Below are positions 16,336 to 24,908 of a stretch of DNA of 64,000 bases, piece by piece. Positions within the stretch are counted from its first letter, which is position 1; each line of letters begins with the position of its first letter. Source of the stretch: Planctomycetota bacterium (GTDB lineage Bacteria; Planctomycetota; UBA1135; GCA-002686595); the NCBI GenBank assembly GCA_016795325.1, contig JAEUHY010000036.1:62001-126000 (forward strand), given 5' to 3'. The notes under the pieces are model-generated. The model was not told the DNA's origin. It was given only the letters and a program-made list of their open reading frames with translations, and made no database searches. The position numbers and the translations under genes were made by a program.

Positions 16336-17715
16336 ATGCGCGTTTTGCTGCTCAATCCGCCGGGTCAGCGGATGTTCATCCGCGACTACTTCTGTTCGAA
16401 GACCACCAAGTCGAACTACCTGTTCCACCCGATCGACCTGGTGATGCTGTCGGGGATTGTCGGCTCGCGGCACGAGGTCGCGGTGCTCGACTGCATCGCC
16501 GAGCGGCTCGACGTGGCGAGCGCGAACGCGCGCATCGACGCCTTCGCACCCGAAGCGCTCGTGAGCCTGGTCGGCTCGGTTTCGTGGGACGAGGACCGCG
16601 CGTTCCTCGCAGCGCAGGCAGCCCGCGGCCGACGCGTGATCGCGATCGGCGATGTGCTGCACGAGCGCGCCGAGGCGCGGCTCGCGGAAGAGCCTTGGCT
16701 CGAAGCGGCGCTCGGCAACTTCGTCGGCGCGGACGTGCTCAAGATTCTCGAGCGACGCTACGACGACGTGCGCGACTCGGTCGTGCGCAGGCCCGACGGC
16801 GCGATCGAGAAGCTCGACGGGCGCGGCAAGCTGCACGGCGGCTACTCGATCCCTCGCCCGCGGCACGAGTTGTTCCCGAGCCACGGCTACCACTTCTCGT
16901 TCGCGCGCTCCGAGCGCTTCGCGACGATCCTCACCGACTGGGGCTGCCCGTTCCCTTGCACGTTCTGCGTGATGTCGACCCTGGGCTACGCCTCGCGGCC
17001 GATCCCCGAAGTGCTTGAGGAAGTCGACGAGCTGCGCTCGCGTGGAATCCGCGAGCTGTTCGTGATGGACCAGACCTTCGGCGTGCGCAAACCGCGCGGG
17101 CTCGAGTTGTGCGCCGAATGGGAACGCCGCGGCGATCTGTCGTGGACGACCTACGCGCGCCCCGACCACGCCGACGACGAGCTGTTCGCCGCGATGAAGC
17201 GCGCGGGCTGCCACACGGTGATGATGGGCGTCGAGAGCGCCGACCCGGAAGTGCTCGCGGGCTACAAGAAGAAGTACGACGTCGCCGATGTGCGCGAGGG
17301 CTTCGCACGCGCGAAGCGGCACGGCTTGCGGACAGTCGGCACGTTCATCATCGGCCTCCCCGAGGAGACCGAGGAGTCGATCCGGCGTTCGCTCGACCTC
17401 GCGCTCGAGCTCGAGCTCGACTTCATGAGCCTCAACATGGCCGTGCCGCGCTTCGGCACGCCGTTCCGCGCGCGCGCGATCGAGCTGGGCCTGGTCGACG
17501 AGAACGACCTCGTGATGGACCAGGGCGGCGCCGAGGCGAAGCTTCCGACGCAAGCGCTCGACCGCGACACGATGCTCGCGCTCAAGAAGCGCATGGTGCG
17601 GCGCTTCTACCTGCGCCCGAGCTATCTGTGGCGGCGCGTGACGAGCGTGGCGAACCTCTACGAGCTGCGCGCGCAGGCTCGCGAGGGTTTGGCGCTGCTC
17701 TTCCGCAACGTGTGA
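16336..17715 (+). CDS. B12-binding-type radical SAM protein
   Basis: A 459-residue radical SAM enzyme. The cluster motif CPFPCTFC (CxxxCxxC) lies near residue 204. Before it is a B12-binding-like Rossmann domain (LLLNPPGQRM at the start, LVMLSGIVGSRHEVAVLDC) lacking the classical base-off D-x-H-x-x-G motif. After it come GVESADPEVLAGYKKKYDV, GTFIIGLPEETEES and a C-terminal helical region. This architecture is common in enzymes modifying lipids, tetrapyrroles or natural products; the substrate is unknown. The GT9 neighbour hints at an envelope component. The last 223 bp are duplicated about 6.1 kb downstream (23639-23861). Confidence 0.83.
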   Translation: MRVLLLNPPGQRMFIRDYFCSKTTKSNYLFHPIDLVMLSGIVGSRHEVAVLDCIAERLDVASANARIDAFAPEALVSLVGSVSWDEDRAFLAAQAARGRRVIAIGDVLHERAEARLAEEPWLEAALGNFVGADVLKILERRYDDVRDSVVRRPDGAIEKLDGRGKLHGGYSIPRPRHELFPSHGYHFSFARSERFATILTDWGCPFPCTFCVMSTLGYASRPIPEVLEEVDELRSRGIRELFVMDQTFGVRKPRGLELCAEWERRGDLSWTTYARPDHADDELFAAMKRAGCHTVMMGVESADPEVLAGYKKKYDVADVREGFARAKRHGLRTVGTFIIGLPEETEESIRRSLDLALELELDFMSLNMAVPRFGTPFRARAIELGLVDENDLVMDQGGAEAKLPTQALDRDTMLALKKRMVRRFYLRPSYLWRRVTSVANLYELRAQAREGLALLFRNV

Positions 17716-17749
17716 GCGGCATGGGCGCTGCGCTACGTTGTCGCCGCCG

Positions 17750-18550
17750 ATGAGCGTCTACGTCGAGCTGACACGCGAGTTCAACCGGGGCCGTGTGCGA
17801 GTGGTTTTGTGCAGCGGCCAAGCCTGCGTTCTCCATCGCCTCGCCTTCGCGAGCAAGGACGGCGCCTGGATGCTGCGCGAGGACGACGAGGCGTTGGGAC
17901 ACGTACTGGCCGTGCTGGGGAAACGAGGCGCGCGCTACCGCTTCGGCGCGCCGCTGGACGTACGCTGGCTCGCTGGCGGCTGGAGCAGCCATCTCGAGTT
18001 CCTGGACGGAGATGTCCGCGTTAGGACCGACTTCTTCGCCAAGCCGCCGCGCCTCGCCGCCGACGATCGCGAGCAGGTATGGCGTCTCGCGGAGAGCAGT
18101 CCGATTCCGTTCACCGACGCGCGCGCGACGGCGCTGATGAAGATGACCGATCGTGAACGCGACTGGGCCTTCGTCGGTGAGCTCGCACGGCTGATGCCAG
18201 ACGCCCGAGATCAGCTGCTGTTCTCGCGCAGTGCGCGCGACATCCTTCAGCTTGTGGCCGAACACCCCGATTGGATTCGCGAACTCTCCGCCACGCGGCC
18301 GCTGCTCGCCCGCACCACGGACGGGCTGGACACACTCGAAACCGAGCTTGACCGCGAGCGTCGCCGCGCGATGCACGCCAACGAGGCGCGCCTCGAACGC
18401 TACGCCAAGGCTTCGCGGAACTGGGCGGCGATCTGGAGCGAGGTGCAACGTGAGCTCGCAGACCAGCCGCTGAGCGCCGCGCACTCGATCATGCTGTCGC
18501 GCGCGAGCGCCGTGCTCCCGATGACGGTCGTCGATGAGGAGGGCCCTTGA
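17750..18550 (+). CDS. Conserved protein of unknown function, possibly nucleotidyltransferase-like
   Basis: A 266-residue soluble protein. The segment LDVRWLAGGWSSHLEFLDG followed by VRVRTDFFAKPPRL resembles the GG-S ... D-x-D/R-T-D layout of AbiEii-type nucleotidyltransferases, but the match is weak. A conserved helical middle (MKMTDRERDWAFVGELARLM, SRSARDIL) is followed by a coiled-coil-like C-terminus rich in Arg and Glu (about 200-240). Start at the ATG of 17750. Its stop overlaps the start of the next small gene (TTGA), so the two form an operon. It could be one half of a toxin-antitoxin-like pair; I cannot name the family. Confidence 0.6.
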   Translation: MSVYVELTREFNRGRVRVVLCSGQACVLHRLAFASKDGAWMLREDDEALGHVLAVLGKRGARYRFGAPLDVRWLAGGWSSHLEFLDGDVRVRTDFFAKPPRLAADDREQVWRLAESSPIPFTDARATALMKMTDRERDWAFVGELARLMPDARDQLLFSRSARDILQLVAEHPDWIRELSATRPLLARTTDGLDTLETELDRERRRAMHANEARLERYAKASRNWAAIWSEVQRELADQPLSAAHSIMLSRASAVLPMTVVDEEGP

Positions 18551-18801
18551 GCACCGACGGCCCGATGGATCGTTTCCTCAGCGAGGAGGATCTGGATCTG
18601 CGCAACCTGAGCGAGGCCGAGTTGCTCGCCTGGTGGGATCGCTGGCTGCGTCAGGCGCAGTCGACCAACGACCGCGACGCGCGTTTGTACTCGCACGGCG
18701 TGTTCCGACTCGAGCCGCCGTGGGATGGGCTGAGCATCGATGAGATCATCGACCCGCGGCCACAGCCGCCTTCGACTTCCGAGTCGACGCGGCGCCCGTA
18801 G
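18547..18801 (+). CDS. Small acidic protein coupled to the upstream gene
   Basis: An 84-residue protein beginning at a TTG that overlaps the previous stop codon. The N-terminal part is acidic and Leu-rich (FLSEEDLDLRNLSEAELLAW). The C-terminus is a Pro-rich tail with the motif FRLEPPWDGLSIDEI. That tail has a second, diverged copy at 23866-23972, next to a copy of the radical SAM gene's end. Being small, acidic and coupled to its upstream partner fits an accessory or antitoxin role, but nothing recognisable supports this directly. Confidence 0.55.
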   Translation: MSTDGPMDRFLSEEDLDLRNLSEAELLAWWDRWLRQAQSTNDRDARLYSHGVFRLEPPWDGLSIDEIIDPRPQPPSTSESTRRP

Positions 18802-18863
18802 TCGCGCCGTTGGGGTGCGCGCCCGAGTGCGGGCGCGCACCGCCGAAGCCGGCGCGCGAAGCG

Positions 18864-18935
18864 CTACGGCGTGGTCACGAACTGCAGGCCATTCGACAGG
18901 TTCGTCGTGCCCGGCGCGGGAGGGTCGCGGAGGTA
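18864..18935 (-). pseudogene. Orphan copy of the kelch protein's C-terminal tail
   Basis: Read on the minus strand, this encodes AYLRDPPAPGTTNLSNGLQF then VTTP and a TAG stop. It is nearly identical to the last residues of the kinase-kelch protein that ends at 19069. No signal peptide or body precedes it, so it is a decayed remnant or a displaced tail of a paralogue. Confidence 0.65.
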
Positions 18936-18975
18936 AGCCTGTCTTTCGGACGCGCTCTTCCTGCGCGGCCGAAAG

Positions 18976-19003
18976 CACGAACGACGCCTTGGCGTCGTTC
19001 GTG
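18976..19003. terminator. Perfect 13-bp hairpin with 2-nt loop
   Basis: CACGAACGACGCC and its exact complement flank TT. It lies between convergent genes (small protein gene and kinase-kelch gene), a natural terminator position, but has no T-run. Its 16-nt core recurs at 48842-48857. A weaker hairpin (GCTGCGC/GCGCAGC) follows at about 19018-19036. Confidence 0.5.
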
Positions 19004-19068
19004 AAGGATCCCCCGAGGCTGCGCGTCTGCGCAGCCGCTGGCTGAAGCGGTTCCGCGACTCGTTCAGC

Positions 19069-22000
19069 TCACGGCGTCGTCACGAACTGCAGTCCGTTCG
19101 AGAGGTTCGTCGTGCCCGGCGCGGGAGGGTCGCGGAACCAAGCCTGAGCGGTCACAAGTTGTCCCGCCCCCATCGGCTGACCGAGCGCGAGCGGATGCGT
19201 CGAGAGATACGTGAGGAAGTCGATCGAGAACGCTCCATTGCACGCGCCCGCCGTTCCGCCGGAGTTGTCTGCGACTGTCCGCTGGACCGGCGACTTCACG
19301 CACAGATAGCTCGTGCTGCCCGGCGCCCACGGCGAGGCCTTCGCACCACACACGCCGTAAAAGATCAGACCGAACTTCTGACCTTCGACGTTGGAGCACG
19401 AGACCGTGAAGCCGGACGTCGCGCCGATGCTCGGCGTTCCACTGGACGACATACTCGCGCTGCAACCACTGCTGGTCGTGCCGGCGGTGCAGAAGGTCGA
19501 CACCAACGGACAGATCGCGACCTGGCACCAGTCACTGGTTGCGCCGTCGTATTCCCAAGTGTCGCCAATGACAGAGCCCGATGAGCCAAGTCCGCCGTAC
19601 TGGACGAAGCGGTTGCGGACGGAATCGAACGCTCCCTGCGTGTAGCTGCGCGCGGGCATGCCGTTGTCCGTCAACGTCCAGTTCGTGCCGTCCCATTCCC
19701 ACGTGTCGTTGCGGGGGACGTTGGGCGAGTAAGGGGCTCCGCCGAACATCACGACGACGCCTCGCACGGAGTCGAAGTCCATCGCGGCTTGGAGGCGCGC
19801 CGGCGGAACGTTCGCCGGCGTGCGCTGCAGCCAGTTGACGCCGTTCCATTCCCATGTGTCCGAGTAGTTCGCCGGGCCCGCAGTCGGATTGGCCCCGCCG
19901 AACAGCACGCAAACGCCACGCGAAGCATCAAACGCCATGGACGCACCGATTCGCGGTGATGGGGACGCGGCCGGGAACTTCTGCGACCAGGTGGTTCCGT
20001 CCCACTCCCAGGTCTGGGCGTCTGAGTAGCCAGCCGACTGGGAGAGGCCCGAAAAGATCACGGTCCGGCCTCTCGCAGCGTCGTAGGCGATCGCGTGAGC
20101 CTCGCGAGGCGAAGGTCCCGCCGTGGAGCGCAGCGACCACGAGATCCCGTTCCACTCCCAGGTTTCGCCGCTGTAGCTCCCGAAGGACAAGCCTCCACCA
20201 AACAGCACGTTGACGCCCCGCGCGCTGTCGTACGGAGTAGCCGTGAAGTCTGCTCGGGGAGAGGGACCCGTCGTTGAGCGCAATGACCATGTCGACCCGT
20301 CCCATTCCCACGTCTCACTATTGAGGTTGAAGGGGGCTGCGGCGCCCCCAAAGAGCACCGTGCGCTGCCGCGCTGAGTCGTAGCCCATCCCCGCGCTGTA
20401 CCGCGGGCTCGGACACGACTGCCCGGACACGGCGCCAGCGCCTAGGGCGACGGCCAGCGCCGCGCCGAGCGTCACGGCGGAAACGCGCGCCGTAGATCTC
20501 TTGGGTTTCGACGCGAGAGCGTGGACACCGCGCGAAGCCGCGCGTGGCCACGGGCTCCGCCACGCGAACGCCTGCAGCGACCTCAGAAGATTCGAGTAGT
20601 TGGGTATTCCGCTCCACAGCTTCATGTCTTCAACCTCCAGGATTCCTGCGAGCTCGGGAAGTCCGAGGCTCTGGAGGGGCGGAGAGGAGCGCCAGCGCCG
20701 CAGCGTCGCGAAAAGCCCGGAGTTCATGGGTCTCTCGTCTTCGGCGGACGCAAGTCGAAGCCCGCGCAAGCGCGCCACGAGCGAGCGCCGGTCGCTCGGG
20801 GCCAGTTCCAGCGTTGCGGCGATGGCCTGGGATCGTTCGCTGTCTGACAGCGAAGTCCACCAGCGCTCGAGGACTGTGGAGTACTCCGCGCGCAGCGCGG
20901 GAGCGTTCAGCCTCTCGAAAGCGACCAGGTACTGCTCGAGCGCTTCGTCGAGGCGCCCGCACCGATCCAACAAACGAGCCAAGTGGAGCGTGGCGACGGG
21001 AGACTGGAGGGCTGCGCGGTAGAGGGACTCCGCCGCGTCGTCGCGCCCGGTCGCCGCGTACAAGTCGGCCGTGACACGTTCGTGCGCGCCGAGCGGATCG
21101 AGGCGATGCATGTCGCGCGCCGAGCGCAGCAAACGCTCCGCCGTCTCATGGTCGCCGCACCGCACCGCAGCGTCCGCGTGGTACGTGGCGAGGAATCCGA
21201 CGTCGGGGAACATGCGGCACGCTTCGCGCAAGCGCGGATAGGCGCGCGCGGGTTCGTCGCGCACGAGCAGCAGCACGCCGAGCATCGCTTCGACCAAAGG
21301 ATCCGGCGCTGTGCGCGGATCACGCAACCGCTCCGCGTCGGACCAGTGCTTCAACGCGCCGTCCACGTCGCCCGCGAGGTACGCGCCCAGTCCGGCCAGA
21401 CGTGGATCTGTCGCGGAGACTTCGGGCGTCTTGTGATCGAGCGCGCGCGCTACGACATCGCGCTCTGCGCCGATCGATCGATCGAACCAGTTCCAGCGCA
21501 GGGCAGCCTCGTAGGAAGTGATTGCGCGCCGAAGCCCGTCGTCGGTCTGGAGTGTTCGCGGAGCGCTCGCTGGTGCTCCGAACTGCTCGCGTACGAAGAG
21601 CGCGTTCGCGTAGACCGGATCGAGCAGCGCCAGACGCGCTTCGCGGACGTGCTCGTCGGCCCAGCGCGGCGCGAAGACGAAACACACGACGGCGAGCAGC
21701 GCGAGCGCGATCGACGCCGCACTTCCAACGATCAAGCCTCGCGCCGCGGAGCGATTGCGCCGCACGAACTTCGCCGCTCGCGACAACGCGCTCGCGGGGC
21801 GCGCATGGATGGGCTGCAGACTCAGCAGGCGCTCGAGATCGTCCGCGAATTCGTCCGCGCTCTCGTAGCGCCGCGTGGGTTCGCTCTCGATCGCCATCGC
21901 GACGATCGTCTCGAGGTCGCGGGGCAGTTTCGGATCACGAGCGCGCAGCGGCACGGGACTGCGGCCCTCGAGCAGGCGCAGCATCCCCGTCGGAGTGCTC

Positions 22001-22941
22001 GCGCGGCGCTCCGTCGAACCCGGCTCGTCGAACGGCAGATGGAAAGTGAGCGCGTGGTACAGCGTCACTCCAAGCGCGTACACATCCGAGCGTGCGTCGA
22101 GACTCTCGGCGTCGCCGTCGAGTTGCTCTGGCGACGCATACAGCACGGTCCCCACGAACTCACCGCTCTTGGTGAGCGCTGCATCGCTCGCGTGCGCGAG
22201 CCCAAAGTCGGAAAGCAGCGCGGTTCCGTCGCGGCGCAAGAGCACGTTGGACGGCTTCACGTCCCTGTGCACCAGACCCGCGCGATGCAGCGCGCCGAGC
22301 GCGCGCGCCACGGCGATCGCCGTACGGCACACAAAGACCGTGTACTCTTCGAGCGCGCGCGCGCCGACAAGCTGGAGCGTCGCGTGCAGCACGTGTGTCG
22401 GTGACTTCGAATCACGCGCACGCTGGATGAGCCCCGCCAGCGAGGCGCCATCCACCCACTCCATGGCGTAGGCGCAGACCTGGTCGCTCTCGACCACGTC
22501 GTGCACCGTGACGACGTGCGGGTGCCGAACGTTGGCCAGCGTGCGCGCCTCGCGTAGAAAACGCTCGCGAGCGCGAGCGGAGAAGACGGCGCTGCTCGGC
22601 AGCAACTTCAGCGCGACGCGTCGACCGCCCAGCGCCTCCTGACGCGCCAGATAGACCGCGCCCATCCCGCCGCGCCCCAACTCCTCGACGATCGAGTAGC
22701 CGCTCACGTGCGGGAGTGCTTCGTCCCGAACGCAGGCCGTGGTGCGGGCGTCGACGACCAACTGCTCCATTTGCGCCCGAAGTCGCTCGCGGCCGCCGAG
22801 CAGCTCTCCCACGCTGACGCTCGCGCCCTCTTCAAGGCGCTCCACGGCCAGCTCGAAAGCACGGTCGAGGAAGGCCTCGTCGGAATCGTCTTCGAGCGGT
22901 CCGGGTTCAGGCATCGATCTGCGCCGCGTCGCGCGCGTCAA
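19069..22941 (-). CDS. Ser/Thr protein kinase fused to TPR-like and kelch-repeat domains
   Basis: A 1290-residue protein. Kinase domain about 80-345: GRGGMGAVYLAR loop, VALKLL lysine, HRDVKPSNVLL near 222, DFGLAH and YASPEQ near 272, all intact. A membrane helix (about 401-424) is followed by a TPR-like helical region (about 430-780). A second hydrophobic, signal-like stretch (about 820-842, ending in AVSGQSC) precedes six kelch-like units (about 845-1110) of the form PR-x(6)-YDSARG-x(3)-LFGG ... TWEWDG-x-W. The C-terminal domain ends DPPAPGTTNLSNGLQF then VTTP. The ATG overlaps the sigma factor stop (ATGA). A kinase joined in frame to a secreted kelch protein is odd and may be a recent gene fusion. 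Confidence 0.8.
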   Translation of the reverse strand: MTRATRRRSMPEPGPLEDDSDEAFLDRAFELAVERLEEGASVSVGELLGGRERLRAQMEQLVVDARTTACVRDEALPHVSGYSIVEELGRGGMGAVYLARQEALGGRRVALKLLPSSAVFSARARERFLREARTLANVRHPHVVTVHDVVESDQVCAYAMEWVDGASLAGLIQRARDSKSPTHVLHATLQLVGARALEEYTVFVCRTAIAVARALGALHRAGLVHRDVKPSNVLLRRDGTALLSDFGLAHASDAALTKSGEFVGTVLYASPEQLDGDAESLDARSDVYALGVTLYHALTFHLPFDEPGSTERRASTPTGMLRLLEGRSPVPLRARDPKLPRDLETIVAMAIESEPTRRYESADEFADDLERLLSLQPIHARPASALSRAAKFVRRNRSAARGLIVGSAASIALALLAVVCFVFAPRWADEHVREARLALLDPVYANALFVREQFGAPASAPRTLQTDDGLRRAITSYEAALRWNWFDRSIGAERDVVARALDHKTPEVSATDPRLAGLGAYLAGDVDGALKHWSDAERLRDPRTAPDPLVEAMLGVLLLVRDEPARAYPRLREACRMFPDVGFLATYHADAAVRCGDHETAERLLRSARDMHRLDPLGAHERVTADLYAATGRDDAAESLYRAALQSPVATLHLARLLDRCGRLDEALEQYLVAFERLNAPALRAEYSTVLERWWTSLSDSERSQAIAATLELAPSDRRSLVARLRGLRLASAEDERPMNSGLFATLRRWRSSPPLQSLGLPELAGILEVEDMKLWSGIPNYSNLLRSLQAFAWRSPWPRAASRGVHALASKPKRSTARVSAVTLGAALAVALGAGAVSGQSCPSPRYSAGMGYDSARQRTVLFGGAAAPFNLNSETWEWDGSTWSLRSTTGPSPRADFTATPYDSARGVNVLFGGGLSFGSYSGETWEWNGISWSLRSTAGPSPREAHAIAYDAARGRTVIFSGLSQSAGYSDAQTWEWDGTTWSQKFPAASPSPRIGASMAFDASRGVCVLFGGANPTAGPANYSDTWEWNGVNWLQRTPANVPPARLQAAMDFDSVRGVVVMFGGAPYSPNVPRNDTWEWDGTNWTLTDNGMPARSYTQGAFDSVRNRFVQYGGLGSSGSVIGDTWEYDGATSDWCQVAICPLVSTFCTAGTTSSGCSASMSSSGTPSIGATSGFTVSCSNVEGQKFGLIFYGVCGAKASPWAPGSTSYLCVKSPVQRTVADNSGGTAGACNGAFSIDFLTYLSTHPLALGQPMGAGQLVTAQAWFRDPPAPGTTNLSNGLQFVTTP

Positions 22942-23588
22942 GAAGAGGCGTTCGAGCGTGGGTCCGTCGCAAATTCTGGCGCACTTGTGCCCGTGTCCAG
23001 CATGCTTCGAAGTCGGCGCGCGTACAGCGCCGAGCCCTTGCGGAAGCGGTGGCGCACCGCTTCAACACCCAGACCTAATCGCTCTGCGATCCCCTCGAGC
23101 GGCATCTGCTCGAACGCGCGCAGACGAACGATCTCCCTCAGTTCGTCGGGCAGGCCGGACAGCGCCTCTCGCATGGCATCAGCTTGCTCGCGGCGAATCG
23201 CCACCCGACTGGGCGTGGTCGACGCCGCAGGTAGCGCGCCCGCCGAGCTACGAGGACCGTCGCTGGGAAACGGGTCCGTGGAAACCAGCCCGTGGCCGCC
23301 GCCCCGCTTCAGCGCGAACTCGTGGTCCGCCGCATCACGAATGCGGTTGTCGGCCATCGAGAGCACCAGCGTGCGAAAGGCGCGCGCGCCGCGCCACTCG
23401 ATGCGCGCCCGATCGCGCCACAGGTGCAGCAACGTGTCCTGCAACAGGTCCTCGGCGCTGAGGCGCGCGCGCAGCTCCGCACTCATGCGCCCCTCGATCG
23501 CCACCAGCAGCGACGCCGGCCCAAGCGACTCGATCAGCCGCTCCCAGTCGCGCGAGTCCTCGGAGAGCAGCGGGTTCGAATCGGCCAC
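22938..23588 (-). CDS. ECF-type RNA polymerase sigma factor
   Basis: A 216-residue extracytoplasmic-function-like sigma factor. Region 2 includes LSAEDLLQDTLLHLWRDR and FRTLVLSMADNRIRD. Region 4 includes ALSGLPDELREIVRLRAFEQ and the recognition helix EGIAERLGLGVEAVRHRF. The open frame continues upstream to 23699, but that extension is the antisense of a duplicated radical SAM fragment, so the GTG at 23588 (V-A-D-S-N-P) is preferred. It overlaps the kinase-kelch gene by four bases. Coupling of an ECF factor to a kinase is common in planctomycetes, which suggests control by phosphorylation rather than by an anti-sigma factor. Confidence 0.85.
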   Translation of the reverse strand: MADSNPLLSEDSRDWERLIESLGPASLLVAIEGRMSAELRARLSAEDLLQDTLLHLWRDRARIEWRGARAFRTLVLSMADNRIRDAADHEFALKRGGGHGLVSTDPFPSDGPRSSAGALPAASTTPSRVAIRREQADAMREALSGLPDELREIVRLRAFEQMPLEGIAERLGLGVEAVRHRFRKGSALYARRLRSMLDTGTSAPEFATDPRSNASS

Positions 23589-23638
23589 GGGGTTACCCGC
23601 GAGTCTACTCGGCTGTGCGCGGCCCGTGGGCCAACGCA

Positions 23639-23861
23639 GGTCGACGAGAAACACCTCGTGATGGACCAGGGCGGCGCCGAGGCGAAGCTTCCGACGCAAG
23701 CGCTCGACCGCGACACGATGCTCGCGCTGAAGAAGCGCATGGTGCGGCGCTTCTACCTGAGGCCGAGCTATCTGTGGCGGCGCGTGACGAGCGCCGCGAG
23801 CCTCTACGAGCTGCGCGCGCAGGCTCGCGAAGGCCTCGCGCTGCTGTTCCGCAACGTGTGA
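23639..23861 (+). pseudogene. Duplicated 3' end of the radical SAM gene
   Basis: Aligns without gaps to 17493-17715, the last 223 bp of the radical SAM gene, including the stop codon. It encodes the same C-terminus (DQGGAEAKLPTQALDRDTM ... LALLFRNV) with few substitutions. No start, B12-binding domain or radical SAM core precedes it, so it cannot be functional. It marks a local rearrangement. Confidence 0.88.
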
Positions 23862-23865
23862 AGCG

Positions 23866-23972
23866 CGGCATGTTCCGTCTCGAGCCGCCGTGGGATGGGC
23901 TCAGCATCGAAGCGCTCCGCGATCCCCATCCACAGCCGCCGCGGCCGCACGCGAGCCCGCGTACGTAGCCGC
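23866..23972 (+). pseudogene. Duplicated 3' end of the small acidic protein gene
   Basis: Similar to 18696-18805. It begins at an ATG reading MFRLEPPWDGLSIEALRDP and ends in a TAG, giving a 33-residue remnant of the 84-residue gene's Pro-rich tail. It lies directly after the radical SAM remnant, so the two gene ends are fused here while the whole 17750-18550 gene between them is missing. Confidence 0.7.
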
Positions 23973-23992
23973 GCAGGCGCTGCTGCGGTTGC

Positions 23993-24358
23993 TCAACGCT
24001 CGAGTCGCGCTGCCAAGCTCTGCAACTGCTCGAGATGCTCGGGGAGGCGCTCCACGAGTTCGAGCGCGAGGCTCTCTTTGTAGGTGTGGCTCGTGAGATT
24101 GCGATCACGCAGCAGGTCGAGCCACTCCGACACGTCGTCGATCCATCCGGCGCGCCAAGCCTGCTCCAGACAGGCCCTCGGCGTCGCCGCGTCGAGACCC
24201 TCCGAGCGAAGGCGAGCCTGAATCGCCTTCCAACCGAGTTCGAAGGCGAACTCGAAGCAGTGGATCGAAGCTTCGCGCTGCGTCCTCGACTCGGGCTCGC
24301 CCAGCACGACCGCGAGGCGCTTCACGGCGCGCTGGAAGTTCTCGAGGTGCGCGCTCAC
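23993..24358 (-). CDS. HepT-like HEPN toxin (HI0074 family)
   Basis: A 121-residue all-helical HEPN protein of the 'nucleotidyltransferase substrate binding' (HI0074) family. The family helix FEFAFELGWKAIQARL is present, as is the RNase signature RNLTSHTY (R-x4-H-x-Y) near residue 90. In characterised MntA/HepT modules the HEPN protein is the RNase toxin and is silenced by AMPylation at the Tyr of this motif. The start overlaps the upstream nucleotidyltransferase stop by four bases. It sits in the rearranged zone beside duplicated gene ends, consistent with mobility. Confidence 0.85.
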   Translation of the reverse strand: MSAHLENFQRAVKRLAVVLGEPESRTQREASIHCFEFAFELGWKAIQARLRSEGLDAATPRACLEQAWRAGWIDDVSEWLDLLRDRNLTSHTYKESLALELVERLPEHLEQLQSLAARLER

Positions 24359-24618
24359 AGCTCGATCCCGTCCCGAAGAATGGCCGCTCGCAGCTGCTGA
24401 TCCGCGGCATGGAGATCGACGAGGTCGATCTTGCGCAGCGTGCGCAGCTCCTCGCAGTCAAACGCCAGCCGCTGCAGCACATCGGGGCGGATGCGCTCGC
24501 CCGCGTCGATCGCGAGATCGAGGTCCGAGCGCGGCACGGCGGTCCCGCGGGCCCACGAGCCGAACAGCAGCACGCGCGCCCGCGCGAGCCGCGCGACATC
24601 CGCTGCCAGCTGGTTCAC
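24355..24618 (-). CDS. MntA-like minimal nucleotidyltransferase antitoxin
   Basis: An 87-residue minimal nucleotidyltransferase. The catalytic signature GSWARGTAVPRSDLDLAID (GSxxxG-x(n)-SDxDL) lies near residue 18, followed by the third acid region in LRKIDLVDLH. The GTG at 24618 (V-N-Q-L-A-A-D) is chosen because the family begins just ahead of the GSWARG loop. It is the upstream partner of the HEPN gene. In studied pairs this protein transfers AMP to the HEPN toxin and so acts as antitoxin. Confidence 0.85.
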   Translation of the reverse strand: MNQLAADVARLARARVLLFGSWARGTAVPRSDLDLAIDAGERIRPDVLQRLAFDCEELRTLRKIDLVDLHAADQQLRAAILRDGIEL

Positions 24619-24908
24619 CGCTCGGGGAGTTCGACCACGACGTGCTGATGGAACGCTGGGGTCGAACGCAGCGCAAGCCAGAGGCGCGCGGCTCCGTCCA
24701 CGCTCGTCTCCTCGGCCCCCTCGCTGCGGGAGTGTCCATGACCCCATCGCAGTCGAATCAGAGCACGTCCTCGAATCACGGGTCGCCTTCTCCAGGTCGA
24801 ACGCACCGAGACGTTGGACGCTCGAACGCAGTTGAGCGTCGTCGGAGCGCGAAGAGCGCGCGGACCCCTCGGATACCGCGCACTCTGGGAGCGCAAGCGA
24901 GTCGCGCG
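24619..24908. other. Gene-poor spacer upstream of the MntA/HepT module
   Basis: About 290 bp with no convincing gene. It must carry the module's promoter, but I see no clear -35/-10 or operator. It joins directly to the kelch-tail remnant at 24909, so it probably holds more decayed sequence of that gene. Frames on both strands look non-coding. Confidence 0.4.

Noticed and set aside
23589..23699. Longer N-terminus for the sigma factor gene
   Set aside because: The extra codons are antisense to the duplicated radical SAM fragment, so the shared sequence is explained by duplication, not coding.
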